Positions 10,361 to 22,069 of a DNA stretch of 64,000 nt are shown piece by piece. This DNA comes from Psococerastis gibbosa (lineage: Eukaryota > Arthropoda > Insecta > Psocodea > Psocidae), in assembly GCA_963971405.1 (NCBI GenBank), contig OZ020484.1:42554770-42618769 (forward strand). The letters are read 5' to 3'. Made by a program: the position numbers and the translations under genes. Positions within the stretch are counted from its first letter, which is position 1, and every line of letters begins with the position of its first letter. The notes below the pieces were generated by a model, which saw only the letters and a program-made list of their open reading frames with translations, was not told the DNA's origin and did no database searches.

Positions 10361-11404
10361 AGCCGCCTAGTACTAATTAATTATTCAATTAATAATAAAA
10401 GCATTACTGGAAGGCTGACACAAAACTAGTCTCTCCCCATAGAATAATGTCTCTCCCCACGTTATGCGCCAATGAAACCTACACAAAATTTATTATTTAT
10501 TGAGATGGTGAACAAAAATGTTACGTGTAGTTTTATAGTATCATTATAATATAATTAAGTGATATTATATTACAAATGTAATGTTTATTCCATAAATAAA
10601 CATTTAAAACTAAAATAAATAAATTTGTATTTTTCTTTTGTCTGTGGTCTAAAATAAGGCCGGCCTGGCCTGGCCTGAGATTAGGGAATGTCAGCCTTAA
10701 ATAAAAACGTACACAATGATTCTTCTTCTCTCAACAAATTCCATTGTTGTCAATAAACTTGAAAACTTGAAATACATCTTGAAATTCACACTTTAAAAAA
10801 AAAGTTTTTTCCTCATTCTGACATAAATTTCATTATGGTAAGCCCACAAGACTTGCTCAAATAACAGGCTTATATCACATAAAAGAAGAAAATTAAATTT
10901 GGGTTTAGATCTCATCTTGAACCCGCCCAGGGGACGTATGGAAATGTTGGTATTACTAAACGTATGGGGGATAATACGTTTTCCAATTTTGTTGTTTTTC
11001 CCAGCGCTGCCAGAGGCATTTTTTTCACCTGGCGAGTGTAACATTTCTCGCATGTGAGTTTTTAAGTAATTTCACAACATATTCTTGAAATTACTTTCCT
11101 CGAGGCTGGATTTTGCATTATGATGTATTATTTTGTAATACTGTCTTGTTCATAATCTTGAATTGCTGATATTTTTACATTAGATTTATTATGAATTTTA
11201 TTCAAGGATAAAAAATATAAATATATATAAAAAAATATATATAGGCCTATATAAAATATATACAAATATATATAAAAAGGTAATAAATATTTAATTTACT
11301 ATACAAGCCATTAAAAGTTTAGTCTATCAAAGCCGAAGATGACTATTCCATATAACATTCAGTATAATTAGGAAAGCAATAAATAATAATAGACTTCTTC
11401 TTCT
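10361..11404. other. No recognisable gene
   Basis: AT-rich DNA with GGCCGGCCTGGCCTGGCC near 10660, a short minus frame at 10793-11053 without known motifs, and an AT dinucleotide-like stretch at 11215-11275. Confidence 0.5.
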
Positions 11405-11712
11405 TAATAAGCCTGATCTAGTGAAAATCGACCAGGATCATGGCAATTTGGTCCATGGAGATAGTTGTTGTGTCATGCTGAAGGTCGTGCTCCTGTCACA
11501 TGACTGCCTTGGGGTTTTCAACCAGAATGTTCTTCTTTTGTCGGGAGCCCTCAGTCCATCTATCTTCCATTGGACTATAAACGTGCGATATTTTCGTTAC
11601 TCATCACACGGCTCAAGTAGTTAGCTTCCGTTTCATAACCGGCAGCAGCAACTCGGCTTCAGTACCTATTCGCCTCAGTAGCTCGGCATTACGGTCGAAA
11701 TGGCCAAAATTC
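11405..11712 (-). pseudogene. RTE-like LINE, C-terminal ORF2 fragment
   Basis: Minus-strand translation in several frames reads NAELLRRIGTEAELLLPV, MKRKLTT, then an RQKKNILVENP segment and an ISMDQIAMILVD end. These match, in order, the parts seen at 5345-5775. Internal stops and frame changes show decay. 5' and 3' truncated; no tail or target-site duplication identified. Confidence 0.7.
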
Positions 11713-11769
11713 ACCCATGTGGAAAATAAAGACAATTTTCTTTCATCTTTCTTTTCTTTTTTCAAGATA

Positions 11770-13060
11770 TCCGTAGTATTTGTCTGTAATACGGACTCCA
11801 ATTCTTCATTTCCAGTCTTTGAGGCCTCTAGTAGTCACATCCCCGTTACCATTGGAGTGCCCCAAGGTACTGTCCTCGGGCCACTCTTGTTCCTTATCTA
11901 CATTAATGAACTTTTGAAACTAGATATTGACGGTAGTTTGATTGGCTTTGCTGACGACACCGCCCTACATATTAATGGAGAGACGTGGAATGATGTGCAA
12001 AATAAGACAAACCTAGCACTGAAAAAAGTACAAAAATGGCTACAGGAAAACAGACTCACTCTTAATGTACTTAAAACCGAATTTATGACATTCAGCCCCA
12101 ACTCAGCTGGACAACCTGACAACCTAACGATAACAATAAACCAACATACAATAGCAAAGACTGACTCGTACAAATACTTAGGAGTGACAATTGACCAACA
12201 CCTTAAATGGAAAACACGCACATACTACTGACATCGACACGGGTACGAAAGACTATATACAAATTTCGACGTTTAAGGCACATACTTGACCGGGACTTCC
12301 TCAGACAGACGTACTATGCAATTGTGCAGTCAATAGCAGAATATGGCTTATTAGCGTGGGGGGGAGCTTACTGCACTCACCTACAACCTCTTGAGGTTGC
12401 ATTGAAAAGTGTCCTGCGGGTCGCAATGCGCAGACCACACCGTTTCCCATCCCTCCAACTATATAATGACTTCCAGGTTCATCCATTGACACTACTTTAC
12501 ACAAGACAACTACTACTATACAGATACAAACGCAGCATGACGTTAGACGGTAAGACAGACTACATACAACATGGACTAAACACAAGACTTGGAGTGGGCC
12601 GCAATCTCAGAACTTTTGCCCCAAAAACATCCCTATTTCAAACATCACACATATATAGATCCATTTCCCCATACAACAGTCTTACAGAATCAATTAAACA
12701 ACTAAACAATATTAAACTTTTCGATCGCACCATAAAAAAACTTATTTTCACCCAATTAGCCGAATAACAGCCTCAGTTTTTGCTCAAGCTGTTAATTTAA
12801 TATAAGCTATCTACTTACATATATTGTACAAACCTACCATTATTATTATTATTTTATCTTTCTGCTTCTTATTAATATTTTTTCTGTGATTTTTACATGA
12901 TTTAAACATAAATTATTATAGTGTAACTAGTGTATTTAAATATTATTTGTATTGCAAACTGTTTAGGGGCCCATCACGGGCCTAGCCTAACGGGCCCCAT
13001 ATGTTTATTAATGTATTACGAAGGAAAATTTTTGAAATACATTTACTTTACTTTACTTTT
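11770..13060 (+). pseudogene. CR1/L2-like LINE reverse transcriptase, 5'-truncated and frameshifted
   Basis: The first frame (to 12231) has the reverse transcriptase core: GVPQGTVLGPLLFLIYINEL (motif 4 region), FADDTALH (the catalytic FADD, about 11945-11968), KTEFMTFSP and YKYLGVTIDQHLKWK. It breaks near 12205-12231 by a small indel and continues in the next frame from about 12207 to 12767 with RRLRHILDRDFLRQTYYAI, EYGLLAWGG and an end resembling YNSLTESIKQLNNIKLF, the usual C-terminus of CR1/L2-type ORF2. A 3' UTR with GGGCCCATCACGGGCCTAGC follows, ending near an ACTTT repeat. The N-terminal endonuclease and finger regions are missing. It would have copied its RNA at a nicked target; this copy is dead. 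Confidence 0.85.
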
Positions 13061-14461
13061 ACTTTGTATATCCTTATTTCAAATGCACTGATGCCACTCT
13101 ATAGAGCTTTCCATATATCATATAGAACGATTTGGATAGTAATGAACAAAGAGCCTGAAAAAATAAGGTGTGTACTGGACTACGTATACGTATACATGAA
13201 GAAAACCCTGAGGATTTGACTAGGTTTTTAAAATGCTTATGTGTAAACTGCAGACCATTCAGTCATGAAATTTCTATTGATTGTGGAGGAAGAAAAATGG
13301 TGTATTTAAATGAACTTTCTATTAATAAGTACTTTATTAAGTTACTTAAATAAAAGCCGACCGCCTTACCAAGTTGAATTCAGCGGACCAGAGCAGGTTC
13401 AAAGCTGCAGATAACTTGGTCGTGTGCACAGTGCCGGTAGGGAAACAAGGTAGGACTTGTCCTGGTCACCTCTGAACTAATGGTGTGACTTCACTGTGTT
13501 TCCCAAGTGGTTCGGAATCCACTATAATCAGGAGGTCCGCTGTCCTATGGGCCCACACCGTGTCCAACCATACTACTACTACTTGAAGAAAAGAAGATCG
13601 TTTTATCATGGCACCTAATGCATATTTTTCTATCGCATATTGCACAGTGTCTTCCTTTTATCAAGTTAGCCCCTAAATCTGATATAAAGTTACAAATGAA
13701 GAGGATATAAGGCTTAGTATTTGAAATCGGGACTCAGGCCTCAATTCGGGCCCATTGGTCGGATATAAAGCTTACAAGTATAAATTCAAAAAGCCAGTGC
13801 CGATCCATAGTCCAATACAAAAGCTAGATTTTCCACGTGTCTGCTTACAATATAAAATCTTGGATTTGAATAATATGAGATTTGCGTTGGCGAATTGAGC
13901 GCATATATGTTGAGAATGTTATTCAGGTGGTATAAAATGGAGGGGGGGGGGGATTGGGAGGGGGCAAAAAAATCTCAACTCCACAGGGAGCCGTTATATC
14001 CTTCGATTCCATTTAAGAACATGCTCTGTTTTACAGCCCCTGCGTCCTTTTAAAAGTTGCATGGGATTTCCCATAGTGCTGTACTGCATGATCCCGTGAT
14101 CCATAACCCCTGTATTTCAGAATTATTTTTGATTTTTTGGATTTTCTAAACTTGGCAACTTCACTTTGAAATTTCAATATTTTTTGAAGTGTAGCTTTTT
14201 ATTATGATGGGCTTTAGAAAGCTGGGTTGTTGACTTTCTCATGTGACGAAAGAGCAGATAAACATAATATCAGCAGGTTAGGAGGTATGAAATCAAAATT
14301 GAGTTAGCGTGCTAAAACAGTACTCTAAAACATAGCTCCCATAACAAGGAGGACATAACAATAAGAAGTCATTAGTTGCATTGGAAACGGAGCAGTGTTC
14401 AAGCTAGATGTCTCGACTGCGCCACTAATCTTGCTTTCCGGAATTTTAGTTGGATTTATAA
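13061..14461. other. No recognisable gene
   Basis: Mixed sequence. The part at 13355-13590 is GC-richer and looks like repeat DNA (CAGCGGACCAGAGCAGG, GTAGGGAAACAAGG), perhaps a LINE 5' region, but nothing confirms this. A 10-bp G run lies near 13942. Confidence 0.5.
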
Positions 14462-14815
14462 TGTAACACCAAAGGCTTTCACGGTTGGAGTCGAATGAAG
14501 AACCAGTAGAATCCGGGCTGATAGGCCGTGGTCGAAATGAAAGCGAACTTCCAAACGTTTCGTCAACATCTGCGGTCGACACCTTCAGTGGAACTGCGTA
14601 GACTTCTAAGATTGTATCTTGGAGGCTCAGCAGCAACTGTGAGCAACAGCAACAAGCAACAGTTGCTGCTGAGCCTTTAAGATACAATCTTAGAAGTCTA
14701 CGCAGTTCCACTGAAGGTGTCGACCGCAGATGTTGACGAAACGTTTGGAATTTCACTTTCATTTCGACCACGGCCTATCAGCCCGGATTCTACTGGTTCT
14801 CCATTCTTTAGTTGG
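14462..14815. mobile_element. Penelope-like foldback with hammerhead-like core on both arms
   Basis: Two arms of about 150-160 bp form an almost perfect palindrome around a CAGCAGCAACTG...CAGTTGCTGCTG centre (about 14618-14668). The outer parts contain GAACCAGTAGAATCCGGGC and its complement. In the right arm CTGAAGG (14711-14717) is followed by GTCGAC (14719-14724), a 7-nt loop, GTTGAC (14732-14737) and GAAACG (14738-14743), which can fold as hammerhead core box 1, stem II and core box 2; the left arm has the mirror copy at 14556-14588. Penelope-like elements are known to carry such motifs in their terminal repeats. Assignment to that group is my inference; no GIY-YIG or RT sequence is present. 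Confidence 0.55.
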
Positions 14816-14818
14816 ATT

Positions 14819-14965
14819 ATTTTTTTTTCTCACATAATAATACCATAATATTATAATAATAAGTTACATAATAATAACATCCCGCATCCCCAAGCTAGCG
14901 CTTATTTGGGACAGAAGACTCATACAGTGCTGCTAAACAAGGCTTAATAATTTATTTTTGTTACT
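14819..14965 (-). mobile_element. LINE 3'-end fragment (GGGGATGCGGGATG family), copy 2
   Basis: On the minus strand, AAATAAGCGCTAGCTTGGGG and ATGCGGGATG are followed by an ATTATTATG-rich stretch; the same order occurs at 50763-50973 and 2095-2195. It abuts the palindrome at 14462-14815. Confidence 0.6.
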
Positions 14966-15306
14966 TATTTATAATGTTTATATATCTTTTTTCTTAATAA
15001 TAATAGGCATTTATTGAAGTCAACTACAGAGAACGTTCGTTCAAAACGTGTACATTCACAAAGCAGTACAACATCGGTACAAACAGAAAGTGGAATACAA
15101 ATCCATCACGGGCCACATGGCCTATAGGGTTCATTTTCTTATATGTATATTTTGTATTGTTTTCTTAATTTTGAATATATTGATTGATTGATATTGAAAT
15201 TTCAGGTACTATAGTTAGGTGCCCATTCCATTGACCGTTATAGTTTCATGATAAATAGTTGTTCCGTGGTTAAATATCGGCTGCCTGTAGATTTTACCAA
15301 ACCTAA
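14966..15306. other. No gene; partial MITE end at 15216-15240
   Basis: TTAGGTGCCCATTCCATTGA at 15215-15234 is a lone copy of the MITE terminus that starts again at 15307, so a truncated second copy or an incomplete insertion lies just upstream. Nothing else is recognised. Confidence 0.5.
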
Positions 15307-15690
15307 GGTGCCCATTCCATTGACCGGCTAGGGCTATTTCCAAAAACGGTGACGTGGTAGCAGACATTCAAGACTTAGATGGCGTCTCCACCGACCTCGC
15401 ATTGCAGAATTGACGGAAATGTTTATTTTCCTCTATGCCATAGTTGAAATTGATCAATGATCATACAGTAAAATCACAAACAAACAAACTAAAATTAAAA
15501 AATGGCGTCATGGGATATGTTAAGTACAAACATTTTAATAGATTTCTATAAAAAGAAAAATTCTAATTTCCGTCAATGTCATTTGCATTCTGCAATGCGA
15601 GGTCGGTGGAAACGCAACCTAAGTCTAGAATGTCTGCTACCACGTCACTGTTTTTCGAAATAGCCCTAGCCAGTCAATGGAATGGGTGCC
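15307..15690. mobile_element. Compound palindromic MITE (PIF/Harbinger-like), copy 1
   Basis: Outer ends GGTGCCCATTCC...GGAATGGGTGCC are flanked by TAA on both sides, as in the 3-bp TWA target duplications of PIF/Harbinger elements. Inside come GGCTAGGGCT, GACGTGGTAGCAGACATTC, AAGACTTA, then a second inverted-repeat pair with ACCTCGCATTGCAGAAT, and a central AT-rich part with GATCAATGATCA. Related copies lie at 23463-23845 and 47123-47505. No ORF; mobilised in trans if at all. Confidence 0.75.
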
Positions 15691-16282
15691 TAAACAACAG
15701 CCTAAACTTATCACTATTGAGGCAAAAGGGGTAAGGATTGCAGTTATTAAATGCGTATACGCCAATCGATGCATAGTATTGCACTGGCTGCCATTGCTAA
15801 TGAATAAGTCCCGGCATCACTTGTGTGTTCTTTATTTACCCTGAACGATGGCGACACGAGTGTTTGAGGACCCTGTACTCCGGACAGTCAACAGAATAAC
15901 TTATGACATTATAAGCAAATAAATTATCTAGTTATCACGTCTCGATGTTAGTGATATTGATATATTAAATTCTGTTAACATATAGACTACTTTGAACAGG
16001 GTGGTTCAGATAGTGTGAGCAAATTTTATGTTGACAGAAATACATACTATCTTAGGAATTCTGAATTTTTTGAAGCTCTGTTATGTGCGAGTCGAAATGT
16101 GGATTCCATGCAACGGAATGCTGCAATGTTCAAGCTTGGAAAGATTATACCTCCTTGTAATTTTTTGAAGGACTTTTCATGGACCTACGTCTATTTATAG
16201 GCCTCTTCTCCAATGGCAACGACGCCATGAATTTCGTACATTATTCGTATTGTTTCCGTATGTATTTTTGGTCATTCGCAAA
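15691..16282. other. No recognisable gene
   Basis: Short frame at 16015-16200 without known motifs; nothing else supportable. Confidence 0.5.
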
Positions 16283-16428
16283 GGCGGGGTTTCCACAAAC
16301 CTCGTTTGTGATAGTGCTGGTGATATTGACGTAGTAGCAGACATTTTTAGACTGTCTTTAATGTCTGCTATCATGTCAATATCACTATCACTATCACTAT
16401 CACAAACGAGGTCGGTGGAAACTCCACC
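16283..16428. mobile_element. Palindromic MITE, related to the 383-bp family
   Basis: Arms GGCGGGGTTTCCACAAACC and the inverse of GGTCGGTGGAAACTCCACC, with CTCGTTTGTGATAGTG inside each arm and TAGCAGACATT on both sides of the centre. The right arm carries an extra TATCAC repeat (16379-16402). Both strands give spurious open frames over it because of the palindrome. Flanking AAA on each side could be a target duplication but is not the usual TTA. Confidence 0.7.
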
Positions 16429-16569
16429 AAACTGGTACACGTTCTCGATGTCGACCTACACCGACTACAAGCGATATGGACAAGCTGAGACAAACATATA
16501 TTGACCCAATGGAAAAAAGGCGAATGTATGACAACCAGATAAGAAACAGATAAGAGCCACTATACCTCC

Positions 16570-16865
16570 TTATGGTTTATAGTAAGCTAATTATGTTCCT
16601 GTTTTTGTGTTTTGGCAAACTGTTGATTCTCCTCCATGGGAGCGAGAGCTGGACACCTACAACAAGCGACCTGAGTAAAATAAATGCGACTCAGATGAAG
16701 TGTCTAAGACGGATTGCTGGTCGAACAAGGTGGGACCGAATCCGAAATGACCGCATCAGGCAAGACCTGCAAGTGGATTCCTCAGAGAGAAGAATGGAGA
16801 ATAAATAGCTGCAATGGTTCGGCCACGTCCAAAGAATGGACGAGAACAGGACCAGTGAAATTGAT
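16570..16865 (+). pseudogene. LINE ORF2 C-terminal fragment (RTE-like)
   Basis: Translation reads LLHGSESWTPTTSDLSKINA, QMKCLRRIAGRTRWDRIRND, IRQDLQVDS and, after a stop, LQWFGHVQRMDENR. This order (YG.E.W, M.CLRRI.G, R.D.IRN, L.WFGHV.RM) is the standard tail of RTE-type LINE ORF2. A different subfamily from 5345-5775. Truncated on both sides. Confidence 0.75.
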
Positions 16866-16964
16866 TTTTGTAATTGGCTTTTAAAGAAATCTTCCATAAA
16901 AATCACCACAAATGTGCTGCCATTATACTTATGAAGATTTATCTAACCTTACTCTTCTGTTTGT

Positions 16965-17270
16965 TGTTTCTGCAGTGACTCTCTGCACATCATCCTCCAG
17001 CTGTTTCGGTCCTGCGCTTTCCTCTTGAGCTCTTGCTACGCTCGAGCTCCTGCGTTCTCCTTCAGTTGATCCATGAATTCCTTCTTTGGCCACCCTCTTC
17101 TATTGCTTCAATCTATTGTGCCCTCAATGATGACGTGTACCAAATTTTCGTGTTTTAATAAATGCCCTACCTACCCAGTTTGCTTTTCTACTTTTCAGAT
17201 ATGTATATGTAGCAGCTGCCTCTCTTCTTCAATAGCCTCTAGCCCTCTTTCATGCTTATTACCACGGCCC
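16965..17270 (-). pseudogene. RTE-like LINE ORF2 tail
   Basis: Minus-strand translation gives HENLVHVIIEGT, NRRGWPKKEFMDQLKENAGA and ELKRKAQDRNSWRMMCRESL in shifting frames, the same tail as 26435-26890. It lacks the upstream YGCETWT region. Probable insertion independent of the neighbouring LINE fragments. Confidence 0.7.
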
Positions 17271-17289
17271 TAAAGGACTGTAAGCACAG

Positions 17290-17850
17290 TTAAATGAAAC
17301 AGATCAGAAAGAAAGATAGAAAGTTGTCTTTGTGTTCAGATTGGGCAAAGTTTGGGTCTTCTGATATAGTGTTACATGGAGATATTTTGTGTGTTACGGT
17401 ATTTATTTGTTGCCTATCTTATGTATCTATGTTATGTTTTGCCCATGTTCTTAGTTGTTTTTTGAATGCTGTCATGTTTTTGATTGCTTTTAAATTTATG
17501 TATAATCTGTTGTAATGTTTGATTCCCACGTATTGCGTTTGGTGTTGTATTAGTGTGGTTCTTGCACGTTGCTGCTGAAGTGGGCGTGTCTGTTGCCTTC
17601 TTGTATCATAGGGGTGTTCATATAGGGTTATTATGTGTCTATGTTTTTGTATTTTAATTATTGATTCTTTTTTAAATAACTGTCTGATCGAAAGTACTTC
17701 AGCTGTTTGGAACAGTTCTTTTGTTGGGTGTCTGTTGTCTACTCTGTAGATAATTTTTAGGATTTTTCTTTGTACGACATTCAGCTTCTCTATCACATTA
17801 TGATATGCCCCTCCGCATGCAGTTATTGCATAGTTCAACCCATCTTACAA
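17290..17850 (-). pseudogene. CR1-like LINE ORF2 C-terminus, 139 codons open
   Basis: The minus frame 17838-17419 is open: ITACGGAYHNVIEKLNVVQR, then KILKIIYRVDNRHPTKELF and VGIKHYNRLYINLKAIK near the end, FKKQLRTWAKHN last. This is the usual thumb-to-C-terminus of CR1/L2-type reverse transcriptases. It has no RT core, so it is 5'-truncated; the 3' UTR runs down to a GAAAGAAAGATAGAAAG tail near 17311-17327. Codon use is AT-rich. Younger than most copies here, judging by the unbroken frame. Confidence 0.75.
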
Positions 17851-18639
17851 TTAGCCAAATTACAATTTACTTATAGATATAGACACTGTACCTTACACAA
17901 TATATAAGTTTTCAGTTCTGTTTGAAGAACCAATTAAGACCAACTGATCGTTAAGAAAATTGCCCGTTCAAAAAATGATATTTTCAAAAGTGATGGGGGA
18001 GACAACTGTTACAACAGAGAACATTCAATAAATAGGTAGCGCGTGAGATGAAATTGAGGGGGCAGAAGCTGCTGGGGTGTTTTTCCCTGCAGAAGGTTGC
18101 TGTTGTACCACAGCAGCAGCCCTTACATTGATTGGAACCCCCCAAAATCTCCCCAATTTCTCTCTATTTTGCAACCATGTTGTCCTTTTCGAAAGCAAAA
18201 ACAGATTTCACCTTTGACATTTCACTCAATTCTATCAGACTAATGCTATTTGTTGTTATTGTATTTTATTTTATTATTAAAAGTGAGGTGGGAGATTTGA
18301 GCTGTTGAATTTTCGTTTAATGAGTCGGGGGTAGGATTTTTTTATTTTAGGTAACATTTAGGGTTGCTAATAAATTTACACAAGTTTACTTTTGGGTTAA
18401 TTTTCTCATCAAAATATAGAAAACATCTTCCCCTCTACAAATAAGGACAGATAACTTCTGTTGTTGATGAATAAGTTAACAGCTTCCGTCCTATTTACAA
18501 TCTACAGCATAAATCAAGACACGTCGTATTGGAGCAGTGATTCAAAAATATGTTGTAAATAAAGAATAACCAAGTTGTTTCGACGAAATTAATTCCTTCT
18601 TCATAGTTACAAAGAAACGAAAATGGTTCGATAAAAATT
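17851..18639. other. No recognisable gene
   Basis: AT-rich; a GC-richer patch at 18050-18180 (AGCAGCAGCCC) has no frame of note. Confidence 0.5.
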
Positions 18640-19150
18640 TCAAACAAGGGTGTTCAAAATGCAAAGTACGTATCCGACTGATTCTTCTTCATCTTTAAAT
18701 GCCCCTTCTATCAAGAAATGGTGATTATCATCACAATTTTGACCTTGGAGACTGCTGCTCTCAAACGAAAAGTCATGCTCATTTTGTCTCCGGTTTTTCA
18801 ACCAGGATGTTCTTCTTCTGCCGTGAGCCCTCAGTCTTTCTACCTTCCCTTGGATTAATGCATGGAGAAGGTGATATCTTTCCTTCCTCATCACATGTCC
18901 GAAGTATGTTAGTTTCAACCATCAACAGCAACATGGATTCCATATCCAATCGCTCCAGGACTTCTGGACTTCTTATAGACACGATCTCTCCAGGATATGC
19001 GCAGTATTCGTCTGCATATCCACATTTCAAATGCACTGATTCTGTTCTCCATATAGCTTCTGTCAACGTCCTTCCCTCTACCATATTGAACAATTGGGAA
19101 CAACCGCAGATTCCTACACCGAAATATCTTCTGCATTTTGATGGTGACAT
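18640..19150 (-). pseudogene. RTE-like LINE ORF2 tail, frameshifted
   Basis: Three minus frames overlap and together give HLKCGYADEYCAYPGEIVSI (decayed FEMW.YRRILRISWRD), ERLDMESMLLLMVE, LTYFGHVMRKERYHLLHALI, QGKVERLRAHGRRRTSWLKN and a final NCDDNHHFL segment. Order and motifs match 5345-5775, with several frameshifts. This copy extends further upstream than 11405-11712. Confidence 0.75.
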
Positions 19151-22069
19151 TATGAGCTTGTTCGGTTACTAATTTCCTGACTCACCCCCACTCACAGATT
19201 TGCTACTATTCTATAAAATCTGTAACCTAAAAGAATTATAGGATGGAGATCTTCAATCTATTGCAAGGAGTATGACGAGACAACGCTGCCCCAAACTTGT
19301 TTCAAAACCACATAGCCTAGAAACTTTTTACCTCGTACAATAAAACGTATCGAGGGAAAAGTAAAATATTCAAAAGCTCACACCCAAGCACGTCCCATAA
19401 ATATGAGACGAGAAATGGGTTAAGCGCTTAGACGACGGTTTGGGGTTGGGAAAGAGCGCGCGCGGAAGCGATAAGGTGTAAAGTGAAGCCGATCATAGGA
19501 ATGTAAATCACTGTTTGTCTACGGCGAGAATACAGTATTTCTTGCAAACAAGGGTGCTTCAGTCGATAAACCAATTAACGTGCCCACACCCCTCTAGAAT
19601 CCGGATCGTCTTTCCACTCTGCTGCAGTCTTGCAAAGTTGATACAGATACTAGACAAGTTGGCCCGCAAGTGGTTTCAAACTGAGCATCGTATCGCTCAA
19701 GTTAGTTTTGGGGTCTATGGAGTTCCCCAAGTTAAGGGTGTTAGACGGATATTCGATACAATTAGAGCACAGGCATGTTCTACCAGTCATAAACATTGGT
19801 AGACTTTGAAGCCATATTTGTGGAAAGCAGCAGCCGAAATGTCCTTATAGATGGGGCGTGCCGCAAAGCAAAGACTGGGAGCCATTCTTAACCAATGAAT
19901 TACAAACAACGGGAAGGACGTCGAGTAGTCTTTTGTTAAGTGAAATATAAAGAATGAGGTGCTATAATTTACTCATTTCGAGTGAATTATTTGGTTTATT
20001 CCTCGTATCAGATGGCGCAGATATCGCCAGTTTAAAAACGTATGACAGGATAAGTATTGCATATTGATTGTCAATTGTTTTGTTGATACAATAAGTACAA
20101 TTTTTAGTGCATTTTGAACTCCTTAAGATGACAAATCACTGATCATGTGGGTCGATAAAATGATAGGAATCCCTATTAAACAGTTGCACCTTGCAAACGG
20201 TATCTAACTGTGCACCGTATCACCGGTATAGTTAAGTTGGAGGTTCTGTGGAGTTCCATAAGGCATAGCTGTGAGATTTATAGTTTTTTATAATAGGTTT
20301 GATTTGTTTGTTTGTATTTTTTAAATACAATTTTAATGCATCTCTAAATTAAGGTACAGTTGTCACCTATTCACTCTGCTGCAGATTCGAAAATTTGAGA
20401 GAGATACTGTGCAGCAAGTCTACATAAAGCCCTGGTTAGTTTCTGGAGTTCCACAAGAAGGGAGTATGAAAGCCGTGCCTGACCTTTATCGTGTTTCTAA
20501 TGATATTCGCAGTTGTCAGTGCTTCGGGTAGGCTGCGGCCTGTGGCATGGCATTGCTACCTTTGGCATGTACATCGGCCTTTTTGTCAGGCTGGTATTGA
20601 CCAGTTCCACGACCGTTAGACGAAACCTACTTTTCAAGGGCATTTAGTTAGCGTGTTAGAGGTACGCAGCATGCGAAGAGCAACATCACATTTTGCACTT
20701 GAACAATATTTTCTCGCTATTAGTGCCTACTTCTTCTCGAGCGGCTGTCCTAACTTCACCTGATTGTACAATATATTTGAGCAAACCATTATTATTTACA
20801 GTATTTACATACTCGCAAAAGGCAAAGTACCGTACTCAACATCTGAAATGGCGAAAACATCCGTATAAAGTATAAAGCGCCAGGAATTAATTGAGGAAAA
20901 TATTTACTGTATTATACACCAGAAAGACATGAGACGCATAACACATGTAAAGATGATCTAACACGTGAGTAACAAACTTCACTCCGTAATAGATCATGGT
21001 TGAAGTAAAAGAACCAAACTATTCGTCGAAACTTCACAAGAATATTTAATTTTGTCGTCAGCACTTGAATAGTATAAGTGGAGTATTGGGAATCGTTCTA
21101 ATGCATTTTATCAGGAGGATGAAGTGTATTTCCAGGCCATTTACCGCTCTCGCGATGGCTTATACGTGACAGTGAGAACACAACCGAATTTATCGCTTTT
21201 CCTGCATCAAATGGCACTTCATTCTAATTTACAATACTTCCATGAAGAAAGCAGCTCGGCAATAAATGAAATAAAGTCTCGGAGGCACTGTTATTCCTTG
21301 CCGAATGCCTCACATTCTTTTTATGCTCATTGCTCTTTTGCTGGTGTCTGTCAATAGATTTTATTTAAATAAAATGCCATCTTTGAACCTATTTGGTGTA
21401 GAAATGCCATTTGGAATACATATAACTTGGGTATTATTAACATTATCAAGTCTATCACGAATGTCTTTACTTATCGATTACATTGAACTATACTCTTCAC
21501 TAATTTTTGAATAGTTTCAGAAAAGTTTTCCATCTTTGTTTCTATTTTTGCGATCCTGAGCAGTTCTTTTAAGCTCTCACTATAGGTTCCATGTCCCATT
21601 TATTCTTACAGATCGTCTATGTACACGCCTCATTAATTACCCCTATCATTGTTTCCCTCAACAACCGTAAGAGAACAAACTATTCCACCTTTCTGTTGAG
21701 AGCATGCGTGCATAGCAGCGAGAGACGTAGGCCAGGTAGTTTGCAAACAGGTGTTCTGGTCTTGTAGCAATAAACTGGGCTTTGTTAACAATATCTTTAA
21801 GTGTTTTTAAACACCCGTAAGGCTTCTTCAACTTCCTAGTGCATGGACCGAATATCCCATATAACATATAACTCAAAGCTTAAGCTACATAAGTACGTTC
21901 CACAACAATTTGTGCAGACTTTATACACCTGATCGCTCCACCTACTGTACGTACATATTATGTATTGTAAGTAAGTATAATTTTCGAGTCAACAATTTCC
22001 ACATTGTATGATAGTGCTGACAGCCCAGTAATCCCCCACTCCCCTATATTATTCTGCCAAGGCATACCA
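19151..22069. other. No clear gene; a degenerate threefold repeat at 19600-20500
   Basis: CACTCTGCTGCAG occurs at about 19615-19627 and 20371-20383, each followed within 110-130 bp by a GGAGTTCCCCAAG/GGAGTTCCACAAG stretch; a third relative (GTGGAGTTCCATAAGG) is near 20248. In translation these read YGVPQ or SGVPQ, like the RT GVPQG motif, but no other RT motif is in register. Short frames at 21124-21514 and 21658-21876 are unrecognised. Confidence 0.4.

Noticed and set aside
16195..16504. Acidic DSDSDID ORFs on both strands
   Set aside because: They are translations of a palindromic MITE with a TATCAC repeat.
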